Source: Rhodocyclaceae bacterium (GTDB lineage: Bacteria; Pseudomonadota; Gammaproteobacteria; Burkholderiales; Rhodocyclaceae). Taken from it: DNA of 64,000 bases. Below, in pieces: positions 37,155 through 46,100 of this stretch (positions within the stretch are counted from its first letter, which is position 1; each line of letters starts with the position of its first letter). A model generated the notes under the pieces. The model saw nothing but the letters and a program-made list of their open reading frames with translations. It was not told where the DNA came from and ran no database searches. Made by a program: the position numbers and the translations under genes. The stretch lies in contig JACFMQ010000003.1 of assembly GCA_019455325.1 (NCBI GenBank), forward strand, positions 62,001-126,000. Reading direction: 5' to 3'.

Positions 37155-37643
37155 TCAGACGCCGCGCGCGGCGCCGGCCAGCGACGCCTGCAGTCCGGCG
37201 AACGCGGCCATGCCCGCCGGCGAATCGCCGACCGCGCCGGCGCCCCGCATGCCGGGCTCGGCCGCCGCCATCGCCTCGCCCGGCGCCGGCTCCTTGCCGC
37301 TCAGCAGCCACTCCTTGATCCGGCGGCCGATCTCCTCCTCGATCTCGGCACGCTTCTCCGGCGGCAGTTGCGCCAGGCTTTCCTCGGTCAGCCCCATCTG
37401 CGCCAGGATTTTCTCGCGCATGCGCTCGGCCGGCGACTTGTTCAGGTAGTCCTCGATTTTCTTGAGCAGGGCGGCGCGGGCCGCGGCCTTGTCCTCCGCC
37501 GTCGGCGCCGGCGCCCGATCGGCGCCGGTCGTAGCGGCCGCCTCGGTGCGGGCGAGGGTTTCCCGGAAATCGTCGGCGCCGCCTTGCGCGCCGACGGACG
37601 GGGTGCCGCCGGCAGGCGGGGCGTAGAGGGATTCGATTTTCAC
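37155..37643 (-). CDS. conserved hypothetical protein with helical core
   Basis: 162 residues, not recognised. Disordered N-terminus (IESLYAPPAGGTPSVGAQ), a charged helical core (residues ~60-115; LLKKIEDYLNKSPAERMREK, EIEEEIGRRIKEWL) and an Ala/Gly/Pro-rich tail. No signal peptide or membrane segment. The start is taken as GTG (37643), with CGGAG eight bases upstream; there is no nearby in-frame ATG. It is divergent from epd. Confidence 0.6.
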   Translation of the reverse strand: MKIESLYAPPAGGTPSVGAQGGADDFRETLARTEAAATTGADRAPAPTAEDKAAARAALLKKIEDYLNKSPAERMREKILAQMGLTEESLAQLPPEKRAEIEEEIGRRIKEWLLSGKEPAPGEAMAAAEPGMRGAGAVGDSPAGMAAFAGLQASLAGAARGV

Positions 37644-37826
37644 GATGCAGGCTCCGAAGAAAGACGTCGACGCCGGATGCAAGGCGCATGCCAGAACGCG
37701 GGCACCCCGTTTTCGCCGGCCGCCGGCGGCCTTCCGGCAGGATGCCGCCCCGCCAGCCGGCAAGCGCGCACGCCGCCCCTGCAGATATTGCCGCCCCCGG
37801 CACTCGGTTTTGCGCCGGCAACCCTG

Positions 37827-37832
37827 TAAAAT
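37827..37832 (+). promoter_or_regulatory. -10 box of the epd-like gene
   Basis: TAAAAT 31 bp upstream of the GTG start. No clear -35. Confidence 0.4.
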
Positions 37833-37863
37833 CGCGGACTTCGACCTTTTCCCCAGCGCCTCC

Positions 37864-38901
37864 GTGTCCGGCACCCGCCCCTTTCGCCTCGCCATCAATG
37901 GCTACGGCCGCATCGGCCGCTGCTTCCTGCGCGCGCTGCACGAGTCGCCGTGCCGCGACCGCCTGCGGGTCGTGGCGATCAACGAGCCGGCGGCGCTGGA
38001 AAGCATCGCCTACCTGACGCGCTTCGATTCGACGCACGGACGCTTCCCCTGGCCGGTCGAGCTGCAGGGGCAGAGCCTCGTCGTCGACGGCGAGGCCATC
38101 GCCGTCAGCCACGAAACCACGCCCGAGGCCGTCGACTGGCGCGGGCTGGGCGTCGATCTCGTCGTCGAGTGCTCGGGCCGCTACGGCGACCGCGCCGGCC
38201 TCGAACGCTTCCTCGCCGCCGGCTGCCCGCGCCTCTTGCTCTCGCACCCGGCGAACGGCGCCGCCGACGTCGATGCGACCATCGTCTACGGCATCAACCA
38301 CGAAACGCTGACCGGCGGCGAGCGCATCGTCTCCAACGCCTCGTGCACGACCAACGCCGTGGTTCCGGTGCTCGACCTGCTCGCCCGCGAGATCGGCGTC
38401 GAGCACGTGCTGCTGACGACGCTGCACTCGGTGATGAACGACCAGCCGCTGACCGACGGCTACCACCACGCCGACCTGCGGCGCACGCGCTCGGCGATGC
38501 AGTCGATCATCCCGGTGTCGACCGGGCTGGCGCGCGGCGTCGAGCGGCTGCTGCCGCGGCTCGCCGGCCGCGTGCAGGCGAAGGCCATCCGCGTGCCGAC
38601 GGCGAACGTGTCGGCCATCGACATGGTCGTCGACGCCGGCCGCCCGGTCGCCGCCGACGAGGTGAACCGGCTGCTCGCCGGCGCCGCCGCCGGCCCCTGG
38701 CAGAAGCTGCTCGCCTACACCGCCGACCCGCACGCCTCGATCGACTTCAACCACGACCCGCATTCGGCGATCATCGACGGCAGCCAGACGCGGCTCGCCG
38801 GCCAGCACATGCTCAACCTGCTGCTCTGGTTCGACAACGAATGGGGCTTCGCCAACCGCATGCTCGACGTCGCCTGCCACTGGCGTGGGGTGATGAGATG
38901 A
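37864..38901 (+). CDS. epd: erythrose-4-phosphate dehydrogenase (GAPDH superfamily)
   Basis: 345 residues. It shares the GAPDH fold ([17 protein letters not shown], catalytic [22 protein letters not shown]). The segment [26 protein letters not shown] matches Epd better than GAPDH, which has HAYTNDQ at this site. Epd oxidises erythrose 4-phosphate for pyridoxal-phosphate synthesis. The second Cys of the GAPDH SCTTNC motif is Ala here. Start GTG (37864); no ATG fits. It is followed after a few bases by repeat copy B and then pgk, as in epd-pgk-fba clusters. A divergent GAPDH isozyme cannot be excluded. Confidence 0.78.
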   Translation: MSGTRPFRLAINGYGRIGRCFLRALHESPCRDRLRVVAINEPAALESIAYLTRFDSTHGRFPWPVELQGQSLVVDGEAIAVSHETTPEAVDWRGLGVDLVVECSGRYGDRAGLERFLAAGCPRLLLSHPANGAADVDATIVYGINHETLTGGERIVSNASCTTNAVVPVLDLLAREIGVEHVLLTTLHSVMNDQPLTDGYHHADLRRTRSAMQSIIPVSTGLARGVERLLPRLAGRVQAKAIRVPTANVSAIDMVVDAGRPVAADEVNRLLAGAAAGPWQKLLAYTADPHASIDFNHDPHSAIIDGSQTRLAGQHMLNLLLWFDNEWGFANRMLDVACHWRGVMR

Positions 38902-38907
38902 ACGACG

Positions 38908-39006
38908 AACACCTACCGCAGAGGCGCAGAGGAACGCAGAGAAAAACGGAAAGATTTTTGCAGTTCTCTGCGAATCTCTGCGCCTCTGCGTCTCTGCGGT
39001 GGACTT
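38908..39006 (+). repeat. dispersed inverted-repeat element, copy B
   Basis: Ends ACACCTACCGCAGAG and CTCTGCGGTGGAC are shared with copies A and C; the interior has CGCAGAG/CTCTGCG units around an AT-rich centre. It begins ~7 bp after the epd stop and ends ~35 bp before the pgk start. Confidence 0.9.
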
Positions 39007-39040
39007 TGACTTTGAAAACCATCCCTCTCAGGAGCCACCC

Positions 39041-40225
39041 ATGAACGTTCTCAAGCTCGCCGACCTCGACGTCAAGGGCAAGCGCGTCTTCATCCGCGCC
39101 GACTTCAACGTGCCGCAGGACGACGCCGGCAACATCACCGAAGACACGCGCATCCGCGCCGCGCTGCCGACGCTCAGGTACTGCCTGGAGAACGGCGCGG
39201 CGGTGATGGTCACCTCGCACCTCGGCCGGCCGACGGAAGGCGAGATGAAGCCCGAGGACACGCTGATGCCGGTCGCCGTGCGCCTCGGCCAGTTGCTCAA
39301 CAAGCCGGTGCGCCTCGTCGCCGACTGGGTCGACGGCGGCTTCGAAGTGGCGCCGGGCGACATCGTGCTGCTCGAGAACTGCCGCTGCAACAAGGGCGAG
39401 AAGAAGAACAGCGACGAGCTGGCGCAGAAGATGGCGAAGCTCTGCGACATCTACGTGAACGACGCCTTCGGCACCGCGCACCGCGCCGAGGCGACGACCT
39501 ACGGCATCGCCAGATACGCGCCGGTGGCCTGCGCCGGCTTCCTGATGGGCGCCGAGATCGACGCGCTGTCGCGCGCGCTGGAGAACCCGGCCCGGCCGCT
39601 GGTGGCCATCGTCGCCGGCGCCAAGGTGTCGACCAAGCTGACCATCCTCAAGTCGCTGGCCGCCAAGGTCGACCAGTTGATCGTCGGCGGCGGCATCGCC
39701 AACACCTTCCTGCTCGCCACCGGCAAGCGCATCGGCGATTCGCTGGCCGAGCCGAACCTGGTGAACGAGGCGCACGCGATCATGGACCTGATGAAGGCGC
39801 GCGGCGCCGACGTGCCGCTGCCGGTCGACGTCGTCGTCGCCGACGAAGTCTCGGCGCTGGCGCGCGGCGCCAAGGTGCCGGTCGACGAGGTCGGCCCGCA
39901 CGACCGCATCCTCGACGTCGGCCCGAAGAGCGCCGCGCGGCTCTCTGACATCATCGCGCACGCCGGCACCATCGTCTGGAACGGCCCGATCGGCGTCTTC
40001 GAGCACGACCAGTTCGCCGGCGGCACCAAGATGCTGGCCTCGGCCATCGCCCACTCCGACGGCTTCTCGCTGGCCGGCGGCGGCGACACGCTGGCGGCCA
40101 TCGCCAAGTTCCACATCGCCCAGGACGTCGACTACATCTCGACCGGCGGCGGCGCCTTCCTCGAATTCCTCGAAGGCAAGAAGCTGCCGGCCATCGAGGT
40201 GCTGGAAAGCCGCGTCGCCGGCTGA
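39041..40225 (+). CDS. pgk: phosphoglycerate kinase
   Basis: 394-residue monomeric kinase of glycolysis and the Calvin cycle. Signatures: [42 protein letters not shown] (usually RFxxGE-type region), [16 protein letters not shown], nucleotide-site WNGPIGVFE and [16 protein letters not shown] 39041 has CAGGAG upstream and gives the family N-terminus. It shares orientation with epd upstream, from which repeat copy B separates it, and with ynfA downstream. Confidence 0.96.
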   Translation: MNVLKLADLDVKGKRVFIRADFNVPQDDAGNITEDTRIRAALPTLRYCLENGAAVMVTSHLGRPTEGEMKPEDTLMPVAVRLGQLLNKPVRLVADWVDGGFEVAPGDIVLLENCRCNKGEKKNSDELAQKMAKLCDIYVNDAFGTAHRAEATTYGIARYAPVACAGFLMGAEIDALSRALENPARPLVAIVAGAKVSTKLTILKSLAAKVDQLIVGGGIANTFLLATGKRIGDSLAEPNLVNEAHAIMDLMKARGADVPLPVDVVVADEVSALARGAKVPVDEVGPHDRILDVGPKSAARLSDIIAHAGTIVWNGPIGVFEHDQFAGGTKMLASAIAHSDGFSLAGGGDTLAAIAKFHIAQDVDYISTGGGAFLEFLEGKKLPAIEVLESRVAG

Positions 40226-40257
40226 ACCGGCGGGCCGGCCGCGCATCGAGGAACCCC

Positions 40258-40590
40258 GTGGAACTGCTGCGCCTGAGCCTGCTGTTCGCCGTCACCGCGC
40301 TCGCCGAGATCGTCGGCTGCTACCTGCCGTGGCTCGTGCTGCGGCAGGGCAAGAGCGCGCTGCTGCTGCTGCCGGCGGCGCTCGCGCTCGCCCTCTTCGC
40401 CTGGCTGCTGACCCTGCACCCGACCGCCGCCGGCCGCACCTACGCGGCCTACGGCGGTATGTACATCGGCGTCGCGCTGCTCTGGCTGCGCTTCGTCGAC
40501 GGCGTGCCGCTGACGCGCTGGGACGCCGCCGGCGCCACCATCGCGCTGGCCGGCATGGCCGTCATCGCGCTGCAGCCCGGCGCCCGCTGA
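40258..40590 (+). CDS. YnfA/UPF0060 family membrane protein
   Basis: 110 residues with four predicted membrane helices, the family length and layout: [54 protein letters not shown] and [15 protein letters not shown]. The Glu in [10 protein letters not shown] is conserved in the family. YnfA is related in form to small multidrug transporters, but its substrate is not established. Start GTG (40258), 32 bp after pgk; CGAGGAA lies before it. Confidence 0.92.
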   Translation: MELLRLSLLFAVTALAEIVGCYLPWLVLRQGKSALLLLPAALALALFAWLLTLHPTAAGRTYAAYGGMYIGVALLWLRFVDGVPLTRWDAAGATIALAGMAVIALQPGAR

Positions 40591-40609
40591 ACCCGGCGCC
40601 GACGCGCGC

Positions 40610-40638
40610 TTGACAAATAGAACGATCGTTCGTAAATT
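40610..40638 (+). promoter_or_regulatory. tetR-type promoter with palindromic operator
   Basis: Consensus -35 TTGACA (40610-40615), 17-bp spacer, -10 TAAATT (40633-40638). The perfect palindrome GAACGATCGTTC (40620-40631) fills the spacer, so a bound repressor would block polymerase. The predicted +1 falls on or next to the ATG at 40645. Confidence 0.85.
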
Positions 40639-40644
40639 GCCGCG

Positions 40645-41244
40645 ATGGGCAAAGGCGAAGACACCCGGTCGAAGATTCTCGACGCCGCGCTGGCGCAGGC
40701 CAGCGAGGGCGGCTTCGAATCGCTGACCATCGGCACGCTGGCGGCGCACACCGGCCTCTCGAAGAGCGGCCTGTTCGCGCATTTCGGCTCGCGCGAGGAA
40801 CTGCAGATCGCCGCCATCGACGCCGCCGCCGAACGCTTCGCCGACACCGTCTTCGTGCCGGCGCTCAAGGCCGGGCGCGGCCTGCCGCGCGTGCGCGCGA
40901 TCTTCGAGCACTGGCTGCGCTGGACCGAGGACAGCGGCCTGGCCCACGGTTGTCCGCTGCACGCGGCGGCGATCGAGTTCGACGACCGGCCGGGCCCGGT
41001 GCGCGAGCACCTCGTCGCCCGCTACGAGATTCTGCAGCGCAACCTGGAGCGGGCCTTCGCGCTCGCCGTCGACGCCGGCGATCTGCCGGCCGACAGCGAC
41101 CCCGGCCAGTACGCCTTCGCCGCGCTCGGCATCGTCTTCGCCTATTACCACGCCGCCCGCCTGCTGCGGCGGCCCGACGCCGCCGACCGCGCGCGCGCCG
41201 CCTTCGACCGACTGCTCGCCGGCGCGCCCGCGCCGGCGGCCTGA
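40645..41244 (+). CDS. TetR/AcrR family transcriptional regulator
   Basis: 199-residue repressor. HTH at residues ~10-55: TRSKILDAALAQASEGGFES, LTIGTLAAHTGLSKSGLFAHFGSREEL. The C-terminal ligand domain has the TetR_C segment GCPLHAAAIEFDDRPGPVREHL. No ribosome site precedes the ATG, in keeping with a leaderless transcript. The palindrome at 40620-40631 in its own promoter suggests autorepression. It is followed after 18 bp by an alpha/beta hydrolase, probably in the same unit, whose substrate may relate to the inducer. Confidence 0.92.
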   Translation: MGKGEDTRSKILDAALAQASEGGFESLTIGTLAAHTGLSKSGLFAHFGSREELQIAAIDAAAERFADTVFVPALKAGRGLPRVRAIFEHWLRWTEDSGLAHGCPLHAAAIEFDDRPGPVREHLVARYEILQRNLERAFALAVDAGDLPADSDPGQYAFAALGIVFAYYHAARLLRRPDAADRARAAFDRLLAGAPAPAA

Positions 41245-41262
41245 CCCCCAAGGAGACTCCGG

Positions 41263-42186
41263 ATGAACCACCGCGCCCTGTCGTTTCTGCCGATCGATAG
41301 CACGACCGTTCGTCTTCTGTCGCTCGCCACGCGCGCCTATTTCGCCCTCGCCTCGCGCCTGCGCCCCGGCCTCGCGCGCCGCCACGCCGAGCGCCTGTTC
41401 ACCACGCCGCCGCGCCCGGCGCGCCGCTGGCCGACCCCGGCCGCGGCCCGCCGCGACAGCGTGCCGACGCCGGCCGGCCACGTCGCCGTCTGGCAGGCCG
41501 GCCCGGCCGAGGCGCCGGCGGTGCTGCTGTCGCACGGCTGGGGCGGCGCCGGCGCGCAGCTCGGCGGCTTCGTCGCCCCCCTGCTGGCGCGCGGCTTCCG
41601 CGTCGTCTGGCTCGACCACCCCGGCCACGGCGACAGCGACGGCCGGCGCAGCGCGCTGCCCGAACTGGTCGCCGCGATCCGCGCCGTGGACGCCGCCTGC
41701 GGTCCGTTCCACGCCGCCGTCGGCCACTCGCTCGGCGCCGCCGCGCTGACGCTGGCGCTGCGCGACGGCCTGCCGCTGGCGCGCGTCGTCCTCGTCGGCG
41801 CGCCGGCCTCGCTCGTCGAATACATGCACGGCTTCGCGCGCCGCCTCGGCCTCAGCGCCGCCGTGCGCGAGGGCCTGCGCCGGCGCATCGAGCAGCGCTA
41901 CGGCAGCGCCTTCGCCGACATCGACCGCCTCGACGACCTCGGCCGCCTGACGCTGCCGGCGCTGCTCGTGCACGACGCCGGCGACCGCCATGCACCGTTC
42001 GCCCACGGCGAGCGCATCGCCGCCGCGCTGCCCGGCGCCCGCCTGGTGCGCACGCACGGCCTCGGCCATTTCCGCATCCTGCGCCGGCCGGAGGTGCAGC
42101 GGCTGGTCGCCGCCTTCGTCGCCGGCGAACTGGCGGCGCCGCCGGCCGAGCTGCCGGCGCTGCCCGTGCCGGCGCCGCTCTACTGA
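41263..42186 (+). CDS. alpha/beta hydrolase
   Basis: 307-residue hydrolase of the esterase/lipase type. Oxyanion region LLSHGWGGAGAQ, nucleophile elbow VGHSLGAAALT, then catalytic Asp in VHDAGDRHAPF and His in HGLGHFRIL. There is no signal peptide. Substrate unknown; most likely an ester or lipid-derived compound. ATG 41263 follows AAGGAG. The gene lies 18 bp after the TetR gene and should be under its control. Confidence 0.9.
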   Translation: MNHRALSFLPIDSTTVRLLSLATRAYFALASRLRPGLARRHAERLFTTPPRPARRWPTPAAARRDSVPTPAGHVAVWQAGPAEAPAVLLSHGWGGAGAQLGGFVAPLLARGFRVVWLDHPGHGDSDGRRSALPELVAAIRAVDAACGPFHAAVGHSLGAAALTLALRDGLPLARVVLVGAPASLVEYMHGFARRLGLSAAVREGLRRRIEQRYGSAFADIDRLDDLGRLTLPALLVHDAGDRHAPFAHGERIAAALPGARLVRTHGLGHFRILRRPEVQRLVAAFVAGELAAPPAELPALPVPAPLY

Positions 42187-42285
42187 CGCCTGCGGGGCGC
42201 CGCCGGCATGCGCAGCGCGCCGGCGCAACGCCCTCAACGCGGGGCCGCGCGGGCGGCCGCGGTTTTCCGCGCCGACGCCGCCGGC

Positions 42286-42291
42286 TAGAAT
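42286..42291 (+). promoter_or_regulatory. -10 box of pyk
   Basis: TAGAAT, 17 bp downstream of a weak -35 TTTTCC (42263-42268), in front of the pyk ATG at 42318. Confidence 0.45.
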
Positions 42292-42317
42292 GGGCGGGAA
42301 GACAAAGGAACCCGCCC

Positions 42318-43760
42318 ATGACCCGCCATACCAAGATCGTCGCCACCCTCGGCCCGGCCTCGAACGACGCCGCCACCCTCGAAAAACTGATCCGCGCCGG
42401 CGTCGACGTCGTCCGCCTGAACTTCTCGCACGGCAGCGCCGACGACCACGTCGCGCGCGCCCGCACGGTGCGCGAGGCGGCGGCGCGCGTCGGCCGGCCG
42501 GTCGGCATCCTCGCCGACCTGCAGGGGCCGAAGATCCGCGTCGGCAAGTTCGCCGAGGGCAAGGTCGAACTCGACAACGGCAAGCGCTTCGTGCTCGATG
42601 CCGCCTGCGCGCTCGGCGACGGCGAGCGCGTCGGCCTCGACTACAAGGACCTGCCGAAGGACGTGCGCGCCGGCGACGTACTGCTGCTCGACGACGGCCG
42701 CATCGTGCTCGACGTCGCCTACGTGCGCGGCAGCGAAATCCACACCGTCGTCCGCCACGGCGGCGAACTTTCCAACAACAAGGGCATCAACCGCCAGGGC
42801 GGCGGCCTCTCGGCGCCGGCGCTGACGGCCAAGGACATGGAGGACATCAAGACGGCGGCGGACATCGGCGTCGACTACGTCGCCATCTCCTTCCCGAAGA
42901 GCGCCGCCGACATGTACATGGCGCGCCAGTTGATGCGCGCCGCCGGCGGCCGGGCGCTGGCCATCGCCAAGATCGAGCGCGTCGAGGCGGTCGGCGCGCT
43001 CGACGAGATCCTGGACGCCTCCGACGGCGTCATGGTGGCGCGCGGCGACCTGGCGGTGGAGGTCGGCGACGCAGCCGTGCCGGCCCTGCAGAAGAAGATG
43101 ATCCGCATGGCGCGCGAGCGCAACAAGCTGGCGATCACGGCGACGCAGATGATGGAGTCGATGATCCTGTCGCCGGTGCCGACGCGCGCCGAGGTCTCCG
43201 ACGTGGCCAACGCCGTGCTCGACGGCACCGACGCGGTGATGCTCTCGGCCGAGACGGCGAGCGGCAAGTACCCGGTGCAGACGGTCGAGGCCATGGCCCG
43301 CGTCTGCCTGGAGGCAGAGAAGTCGCACGAGGTGACGCTCGACCGCGAGTTCCTCGACCGCGTGTTCACGCGCATCGACCAGTCGATCGCCATGGCCGCG
43401 ATCTGGACCGCGCACCACCTCAAGGTGAAGGCCATCGCCGCGCTCACCGAGTCCGGCTCGACGGCGCTGTGGATGAGCCGGCTGAACTGCGGCGTGCCGG
43501 TCTACGCGCTGACGCCGTCGGCCGCGGCGCAGACCAAGATGTGCCTCTACCGCGAGGTCTATCCGCTGCTCATGAAGCAGATGCACACCGATCGCGAGGC
43601 GCTGCTCTACGACGCCGAGCAACTGCTGATCGAGGCCGGCGTCGTCGACAAGGGCGACCTGATCGTGCTCACCATCGGCGAGCCGATCGGCACGCCGGGC
43701 GGCACCAACACGCTGAAGATCGTCCGCGTCGGCGAACACTCGCCGCCGGCGGGCACCTGA
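42318..43760 (+). CDS. pyk: pyruvate kinase
   Basis: Last step of glycolysis, phosphoenolpyruvate to pyruvate with ATP made. 480 residues, normal size. Motifs: KIVATLGPASND, VRLNFSHGSADDH, LADLQGPKIRVGKF, catalytic LAIAKIERVEAV, MVARGDLAVEVG, and ATQMMESMILSPVPTRAEVSDVANAVLDGTDAVMLS. C-terminal allosteric domain is present. ATG 42318 follows AAAGGA. The adjacent diguanylate-cyclase gene starts 13 bp after its stop. Confidence 0.96.
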   Translation: MTRHTKIVATLGPASNDAATLEKLIRAGVDVVRLNFSHGSADDHVARARTVREAAARVGRPVGILADLQGPKIRVGKFAEGKVELDNGKRFVLDAACALGDGERVGLDYKDLPKDVRAGDVLLLDDGRIVLDVAYVRGSEIHTVVRHGGELSNNKGINRQGGGLSAPALTAKDMEDIKTAADIGVDYVAISFPKSAADMYMARQLMRAAGGRALAIAKIERVEAVGALDEILDASDGVMVARGDLAVEVGDAAVPALQKKMIRMARERNKLAITATQMMESMILSPVPTRAEVSDVANAVLDGTDAVMLSAETASGKYPVQTVEAMARVCLEAEKSHEVTLDREFLDRVFTRIDQSIAMAAIWTAHHLKVKAIAALTESGSTALWMSRLNCGVPVYALTPSAAAQTKMCLYREVYPLLMKQMHTDREALLYDAEQLLIEAGVVDKGDLIVLTIGEPIGTPGGTNTLKIVRVGEHSPPAGT

Positions 43761-43773
43761 CGACGGCGCCGCC

Positions 43774-45996
43774 ATGCCCCTCCACCCCTCGCCGCGCAAC
43801 GCCTGGCAGTTCTTTCTGCTGATCGCCGTTGCCGTGCTTGCGCTGGCCTGGGGCGTCGCCGCCGAGCACGTCGCCGACATGCGCCGCGAAACCCACGCCG
43901 CCGCCGCCCGGCACGCGCAGGCGATGGCCGCCGCGCACGTCCGGCAGACGACGCTGACGCTGGCGGTCGCCGAGGAGGCCCTGCACCACCTGCGGACGAC
44001 GCTGGCGAACGAGGGCACCGCCGCCTTCCAGCGGGAGGCCGCGCGCATCTCCGCCCGCGGCGCCGGCGGGCCGATCGACCGCGTCGCCCTCGTCGACGCC
44101 GGCGGCCGGATGCTCGCCAACTACCTCGACGGACAGCCCGGCGCGCTCGCCGACATGTCCGACCGCGAGTACTTCCACGACATCCGGCGCCGGGGCGAGG
44201 ATCGCCTGCACGTCACCGAACCCTTCCGCGGCCGCTTCACCGGCGAATGGATCGTCCTCTTCTCGCGGCCGCTGCTGCGCGACGGCAGCTTCGCCGGCAT
44301 CGTCCAGGTCGGCCTCTCCGCCGCCCGCCTCGGCGACCCGCTCGGCGCCGTGGACGGCGACCGCGAGACAGTGACGCTGCTCTCGCCGGGCAACCGCATC
44401 GTCGCCCGCTCCAGCGGACCGGAATTCACCGGCCGCCCGGCCGACCTGCCGCCCGGAAGCGGCGAGGCGCCGTCCATCCACAACAGCCCGCTCGACGGCG
44501 TCCGCCGCCTCGTCGTCGTGCGCGCGGTGCCGGACACCGGCATGCGCGTCGCCGCCGCCGTGGACATGCTGGCGCTCGACCATGACATCGCCGGGCACAC
44601 CCGCGTCGCCTTCCTGCCGGCGATCCTGCTGACGCTGCTGCTGCTGCCGGCGAGCCTGCTCATCCGCCGCGCCGGCCTCGGCCAGCAGGCGGCGCACGAG
44701 GCGCTGCAGGCGGAGACGGAGCGCTCGCGCACGGTCTTCGAGACCATGGGCGAGGGCATCCTGCTGCTCGACGCCGGCGGCCGCATCGAGTTCGCCAACG
44801 TCCGCGTCGGCGCCTGGCTGCCGGAGGCGCGCGGCCTGCATTTCGCCGACGCCGTGCACGCCGCCGGCTTCACGCTGGTCACCGAGGACGGGCGCGCCTT
44901 CGCCGACGACGACCCGCTCGCCCGGTTCTGCCTGGCCGCCGGACAGGACGTCGACGACGTCTGGCTGCGGCGCCGGGACGACGGCGGCGACGTCTGGCTG
45001 GCGCTCAAGGCGCGCGCCTTCCGCGACGCCGACGGCGCCGTCCGCGGCGCCACGCTGACGCTCGCCGACCGCAGCGAGGAGCACGAGCGGCTGACCGAAT
45101 CGGCGCTGACCGCAGGGATCATCGAGGGCATGCAGGATTCGGTGATGATCACCGATGCGCGCGGCCGCATCCTGCGGGTGAATCCGGCCTTCACCGAGCT
45201 CACCGGCTTCAGCGCCGACGCCGCGGTCGGCCGCACGCCGGCCATCCTCAAGTCGGAGCGCCACGACGACGCCTTCTTCGCCGCGATGTGGCGCGCCCTC
45301 CTCGACACCGGCCAGTGGTCCGGCCGCGTCTGGAACCGGCGCCCGTCGGGCGAGGAGTACTGCGTCTGGCACAACGTCACCTCGGTGCGCGACGTGCACG
45401 GCCGGATCGCCCGCTTCATCACCGCCAGCCGCGACATCACCGAGCAGGAGGCGCGCGAGGGCGAACTCTGGCTGCGCGCCAACTTCGATCCGCTGACCGG
45501 GCTGGCCAACCGCGCGCGCTTCGCCGACCGGCTGACGCAGGCGCTGGTCAACGCGCAGCGCGACGGCCGCGGCTTCGCCGTCTGCTACCTCGACCTCGAC
45601 CACTTCAAGCCGGTGAACGACACGCTCGGCCACGCCGCCGGCGACGCGCTGCTGCGCCAGGTGGCGCAGCGCATGCGCTCGACGCTGCGCGAGGAGGACA
45701 CGCTGGCGCGCATCGGCGGCGACGAGTTCGCGCTGCTGCTGCCGCACACGCGCAGCGACGACGACGCCGCGCGCGTCGCCGCCAAGATCATCGACCTGGT
45801 GAACGCGCCCTTCGAGCTGGCCGAGGGCACGGCGAACGTCGGCATCAGCATCGGCATCGCCCGCTTCCCGGACGACGGCGACGACGCGGCGGCGCTGCAC
45901 GGCGCCGCCGACCTGGCGCTCTACGCGGCCAAGAACGGCGGCCGCAACTGCTGGCGCTTCGCCGGCGCGGCGGCCGACGACCGCGCCGGCGCCTGA
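43774..45996 (+). CDS. membrane PAS-GGDEF diguanylate cyclase
   Basis: 740-residue sensor that makes c-di-GMP. Membrane helix at residues ~10-32, a periplasmic Cache-type domain (~40-270; RVALVDAGGRMLANY, SDREYFHDIRRRGEDRLHVTEPFRGR), second helix ~275-300, two PAS domains (the second VMITDARGRILRVNPAFTELTGF), then GGDEF. RIGGDEF is at 648-652 with the REED inhibitory site five residues before, so an active, product-inhibited cyclase is expected. No EAL domain. It is close behind pyk and may share its transcript. Confidence 0.93.
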   Translation: MPLHPSPRNAWQFFLLIAVAVLALAWGVAAEHVADMRRETHAAAARHAQAMAAAHVRQTTLTLAVAEEALHHLRTTLANEGTAAFQREAARISARGAGGPIDRVALVDAGGRMLANYLDGQPGALADMSDREYFHDIRRRGEDRLHVTEPFRGRFTGEWIVLFSRPLLRDGSFAGIVQVGLSAARLGDPLGAVDGDRETVTLLSPGNRIVARSSGPEFTGRPADLPPGSGEAPSIHNSPLDGVRRLVVVRAVPDTGMRVAAAVDMLALDHDIAGHTRVAFLPAILLTLLLLPASLLIRRAGLGQQAAHEALQAETERSRTVFETMGEGILLLDAGGRIEFANVRVGAWLPEARGLHFADAVHAAGFTLVTEDGRAFADDDPLARFCLAAGQDVDDVWLRRRDDGGDVWLALKARAFRDADGAVRGATLTLADRSEEHERLTESALTAGIIEGMQDSVMITDARGRILRVNPAFTELTGFSADAAVGRTPAILKSERHDDAFFAAMWRALLDTGQWSGRVWNRRPSGEEYCVWHNVTSVRDVHGRIARFITASRDITEQEAREGELWLRANFDPLTGLANRARFADRLTQALVNAQRDGRGFAVCYLDLDHFKPVNDTLGHAAGDALLRQVAQRMRSTLREEDTLARIGGDEFALLLPHTRSDDDAARVAAKIIDLVNAPFELAEGTANVGISIGIARFPDDGDDAAALHGAADLALYAAKNGGRNCWRFAGAAADDRAGA

Positions 45997-46027
45997 CGCC
46001 GCGGCGGCATTCTTCGTCGCCGCCTGC

Positions 46028-46065
46028 TAGAATTCGCCCGATGCCGGCCGGAGGAAGCCGGCCGG
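46028..46065 (+). promoter_or_regulatory. bluB leader: -10 box and GC hairpin
   Basis: TAGAAT at 46028-46033 and, 10 bp further, two CCGGCCGG blocks (46044-46051, 46058-46065) flanking AGGAAG that can form an 8-bp stem. No cobalamin-riboswitch motifs are seen in this ~70-nt leader. Confidence 0.35.
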
Positions 46066-46100
46066 ACCCCGGCGTGCCCGGCCGGGAGGGGGGATTCTCG

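Noticed and set aside
41303..41320. Second TetR operator inside the hydrolase gene
   Set aside because: CACGACCGTTCGT resembles the operator at 11 of 13 positions but is not palindromic and lies within coding sequence.
46034..46100. Cobalamin riboswitch before bluB
   Set aside because: The leader is under 70 nt and lacks B12-box motifs; only a GC hairpin is visible.
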